Positions 15,401 to 16,848 of a stretch of DNA of 16,848 nucleotides are shown piece by piece (the stretch's first letter is position 1; each line of letters starts with the position of its first letter). This DNA is from JAJTCH01 sp040386195. GTDB lineage: Bacteria; Pseudomonadota; Alphaproteobacteria; Rickettsiales; UBA1997. The notes below the pieces were generated by a model, which did not search any database, was not told the DNA's origin, and was given only the letters and a program-made list of their open reading frames with translations. The position numbers and the translations under genes are program-made. The stretch spans positions 1 through 16,848 of the forward strand of contig JAZKFV010000032.1 in NCBI GenBank assembly GCA_040386195.1. Direction: 5' to 3'.

Positions 15401-16038
15401 TTGGCGCTGGATTTTCTATAGCTTCGCACGATATGGATATTCGTGGTAGTGGAAATATTTTGGGCGATGAACAATCTGGACATATCAGAGAAACTGGCGC
15501 CGAGCTTTATCAGTCAATGCTTTTAGATGCGATTAAACAATTGAAAAATGGCGCCAAACTTGATCAAAATAAAATTGAAGAGTTGATTGAAGAAGATTAT
15601 TCCATTCAAATCAAACTTGGAATTTCGCTATTAATTCCTGAAATTTATATTGAAGATTTAACAACCAGAATGCAGTTTTATAAACGCATTGCCAATATTG
15701 ATAGCAAGGAACAGCAAGAACAACTAAGCATTGAAATCATTGATCGCTTTGGAAAATTGCCGGTTGAAATTGAGAATCTTTTGCAAGTTGCTTATTTAAA
15801 AAATCTTTGTAGAAAAGCTAATATCGAAAAATTAGAAAACACTTCGCAAGGCATTTTGATTAGCTTTAGAAATAATCATTTTGCTAATGGGGAAAAGCTT
15901 TTGGAGCTAGTTTTCTCCAGCAAAAATCAGATTAAATTACAAGGTCATAAAGTTTTGTTTTTGACTATTTCTAAGTCAGATAATGAGAAATTGCATAATG
16001 CTTTAAATGCGATTACTAAAATTAATAATTTGTTATGA
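12499..16038 (+). CDS. mfd: Transcription-repair coupling factor Mfd
   Basis: This full-length, 1179-residue Mfd displaces RNA polymerase stalled at DNA damage and recruits UvrA. The N-terminal UvrB-like part has FPAWDCLPYDRVSP (75-88) and FAIRGNIVDI. The polymerase-binding domain is marked by VVHRYHGIGKFDGL (501-514). The translocase has GDVGFGKTE (655-663, Walker A), DEEQHFG (759-765), LSATPIPRTLQM (784-795), ESGIDISAANTMII, then QLRGRVGRG (928-936) and the RGSGNILGDEQSG block. The C-terminal TRCF domain follows. There is no frameshift or missing motif. It overlaps the next gene by ATGA. With the photolyase upstream the window holds two routes of UV-damage handling, though the two are not in one operon. 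Confidence 0.98.
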   Translation: MDYKVKLQNITRSTNLTGVNNDAIGLVLAKLINNSAQQQFLHIAANDKEADILQQQVEFFAKELIENNQLEILSFPAWDCLPYDRVSPKPTIIATRINCLHKIAKNKTEKKILVITTINAVLQKTVPLNLIKNLGFKIEVGDEVSIDLLAQSLIDNGFTRQSIASGISEFAIRGNIVDIITANNQIADDLIGYRLDFFGDTVEGIKVFDPLTQITSNKISKINLLPTAEINLNSKAINNFRNNYRTIFGIPHEDMMYNAICEGRSYAGMEHFMSLFYEQNLSSFFEYLNNPQISFSNAVLEAKNERLKIIAEYYQARVESVKESKTSGAIYNPLPIEHLYLRDEEFGSELEKNLVINFSLSKPSVETRQIDLEIKPIPDFALASRANKINTFELFKNFLQSEFKDHRIILFCFSLGSLERLRKILLDHEINSKIIEHSNDKLAKNQIGLSVLPIGNGFYTSDLMMIGEASLLGEKIGSRSAKKSAERILSEGITLQVGELVVHRYHGIGKFDGLHNIEVSSEKSAGIKNAPVKNDFLKILYFGSDVLFVPVEDINLITRYGSENSLIELDKLGNNNWQNRREKVRKRIKIAAEALIKIAAERQIRKAPILIPPLMEYEEFKARFGFEETADQLKAIAEVEEDLQKGSPMDRLVCGDVGFGKTEVAIRAAFVAAANETGKYQVAIITPTTLLCRQHYHNFVNRFKDTQIKVAQLSRMVSISEAKKIKQDLEDGKVDIVIGTHALLNKNIKFKKLGLMIVDEEQHFGVIQKERLKELRSEVHILTLSATPIPRTLQMSLSGVKELSIIATPPVDRMAVRNYVMPYDSVIVREAILREHSRGGRTFFVVPRIQDLNQLHDKLARQIPEVKIEVAHGQMSAAALDKIMNDFYDGKFDVLLSTTIIESGIDISAANTMIIYKSEHFGLAQLYQLRGRVGRGKLRGYCYFTTKVNQISEIAKRKLQVIQSLDTLGAGFSIASHDMDIRGSGNILGDEQSGHIRETGAELYQSMLLDAIKQLKNGAKLDQNKIEELIEEDYSIQIKLGISLLIPEIYIEDLTTRMQFYKRIANIDSKEQQEQLSIEIIDRFGKLPVEIENLLQVAYLKNLCRKANIEKLENTSQGILISFRNNHFANGEKLLELVFSSKNQIKLQGHKVLFLTISKSDNEKLHNALNAITKINNLL

Positions 16039-16637
16039 AGTTATCAGCGGAAGAATTAGAACGAATAAAAGAATCACATAAAGCTAAAGATCTGCAAGAA
16101 ATTCTTAAAGAAGAGGCAGATAAAAAAGATGATGGAGATTCTGGTTTTGCTGATGCAAATAGTGATGAAGGTGGTGATCAGAATTTTATTTCAGATCAAA
16201 ATGTTAGTGTTGCTCAAGCCAAAAGAAATAGTATTTATCAAAGACTAAGACAAGAATTAAGCAATGCTGCTGAAAAGTTACGCAACGCGATCAGACCAAT
16301 AAACAACCAGTTACGCAGCTTGGATAAAGAGGTTGGCGGTGTGGAAGTTGATTATAACAAAATTGATAAAAGAACTAATCTGGATGTTGATGTTTGGGAT
16401 GATCAAACTAAAAAAATTAATCAAGAAGCTATTGAAGCAGAAAATAGCGATGCTGAGGAAAACAAATCTTTTATCCATCTAATCAAAAGTGGCTTTGGGA
16501 AAAAAGGTAAAAAAAGAAAACACCTCGGACAAGTTGATTTGGGCAAATCTGCTCAAGAAAATGATGAAGCTAGACCAGCTGGTTTTGTGGAAAGATTAAA
16601 CAAATCAAAAGAAGAACGCAGCCATATTAAAAAATAA
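16035..16637 (+). CDS. Highly charged unknown protein coupled to mfd
   Basis: This 200-residue protein has no recognisable family. It begins MKLSAEELERIKESHKAKDL and is dominated by Lys, Glu, Asp and Asn. There is a low-complexity acidic stretch (about 26-50), a likely coiled-coil region (about 62-98, IYQRLRQELSNAAEKLRNAI) and a basic patch, GKKGKKRKH (about 155-163). There is no signal peptide, membrane segment, or cysteine. Its ATG overlaps mfd's TGA (ATGA), so it is translated by re-initiation after Mfd, which suggests matched amounts. A role with nucleic acid or with Mfd is an inference from this coupling and the basic patch only. Confidence 0.75.
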   Translation: MKLSAEELERIKESHKAKDLQEILKEEADKKDDGDSGFADANSDEGGDQNFISDQNVSVAQAKRNSIYQRLRQELSNAAEKLRNAIRPINNQLRSLDKEVGGVEVDYNKIDKRTNLDVDVWDDQTKKINQEAIEAENSDAEENKSFIHLIKSGFGKKGKKRKHLGQVDLGKSAQENDEARPAGFVERLNKSKEERSHIKK

Positions 16638-16641
16638 TCGC

Positions 16642-16661
16642 GTTGATTAAAACCAATCAAC
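16642..16661. terminator. 7-bp hairpin between convergent genes
   Basis: GTTGATT (16642-16648) and AATCAAC (16655-16661) form a perfect 7-bp stem with loop AAAACC, just after the last + strand stop. A run of six T lies about 16 bases further on. It may end the mfd operon, and the mirrored strand could serve the leftward gene. The stem is AT-rich, so its strength is doubtful. Confidence 0.4.
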
Positions 16662-16699
16662 TTAAAATCACTCAACTTTTTTGATTTAAACCTCCACCC

Positions 16700-16848
16700 C
16701 TAAAACCCAAAATCCCCACTCCCCAAATCAACCTTACCAACTATTTTAATTGCAAAATCATGATCCTGATTACCATCATGATGTTCAACGACGGTATTAT
16801 TGTCATTATCAAAATGATAACTCAACCCTTCTGGGGTTTGATCATCAT
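16700..16848 (-). CDS. C-terminal end of a calcium-binding (RTX/serralysin-like) protein
   Basis: A leftward frame enters from the right edge and ends with TAG at 16702-16700, giving 48 residues. They read Asp- and Asn-rich at first (FDNDNNTVVEHHDGNQDHD), then FAIKIVGKVDLGSGDFGF. The pattern T-V-V-E, a DG..DHDFAI strand, an I-V-G, then L..GDF at the end recalls the final segment of peptidase M10 serralysin C-terminal/RTX repeat proteins, which are exported by type I secretion and bind calcium. Only the tail is visible, so the protein's activity (protease, adhesin or other) cannot be judged. It converges on the mfd-linked gene. Confidence 0.55.
   Translation of the reverse strand, partial: DDQTPEGLSYHFDNDNNTVVEHHDGNQDHDFAIKIVGKVDLGSGDFGF

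Overview
This is an AT-rich bacterial window, most likely from a low-GC alphaproteobacterium; Rickettsiales-like is my best guess, held loosely. Reasons: the long Mfd carries typical proteobacterial motifs, intergenic spacers are very short and AT-rich, and almost no start codon has a recognisable Shine-Dalgarno sequence. An FeS-type photolyase argues for an organism exposed to light at least part of the time. No rRNA, tRNA or CRISPR array is visible.

Layout. Position 1-235 holds the start of a leftward unknown gene. From 362 to 12435 lies a loose set of genes that I recall keeping company with cryptochrome-like photolyases in many proteobacteria: a secreted chalcone-isomerase-like protein, a SOUL haem-binding lipoprotein, an FeS photolyase of the PhrB type, a YfcH-like (TIGR01777) epimerase, an atypical SDR, a GPH-type MFS transporter, a DUF3833 lipoprotein and a canonical SDR. 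The partners usually expected with them (cyclopropane-type fatty-acid synthase, DUF1365, FAD-dependent amine oxidase, MerR/LitR-type regulator) are absent here. The set is split by an accessory block (about 3119-5978) with a repeat-like hairpin element, an XRE regulator plus GIY-YIG/DUF4357 protein pair, and a large unknown protein with a C-terminal membrane anchor and a weak glycosyltransferase-like DxD region.

A glutamate-cysteine-ligase-like (YbdK/GCS2) gene at 9506-10648 faces a signal-peptide-bearing phytochelatin synthase at 10719-11591. Together they could make a gamma-glutamylcysteine or glutathione-like thiol and process it outside the cytoplasm. A strong 15-bp hairpin separates the two converging genes.

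The right end is housekeeping: mfd (12499-16038), translationally coupled by a 4-base overlap to an uncharacterised, highly charged 200-residue protein. After a hairpin spacer comes the C-terminal end of a leftward gene that resembles the tail of calcium-binding RTX or serralysin-like proteins.
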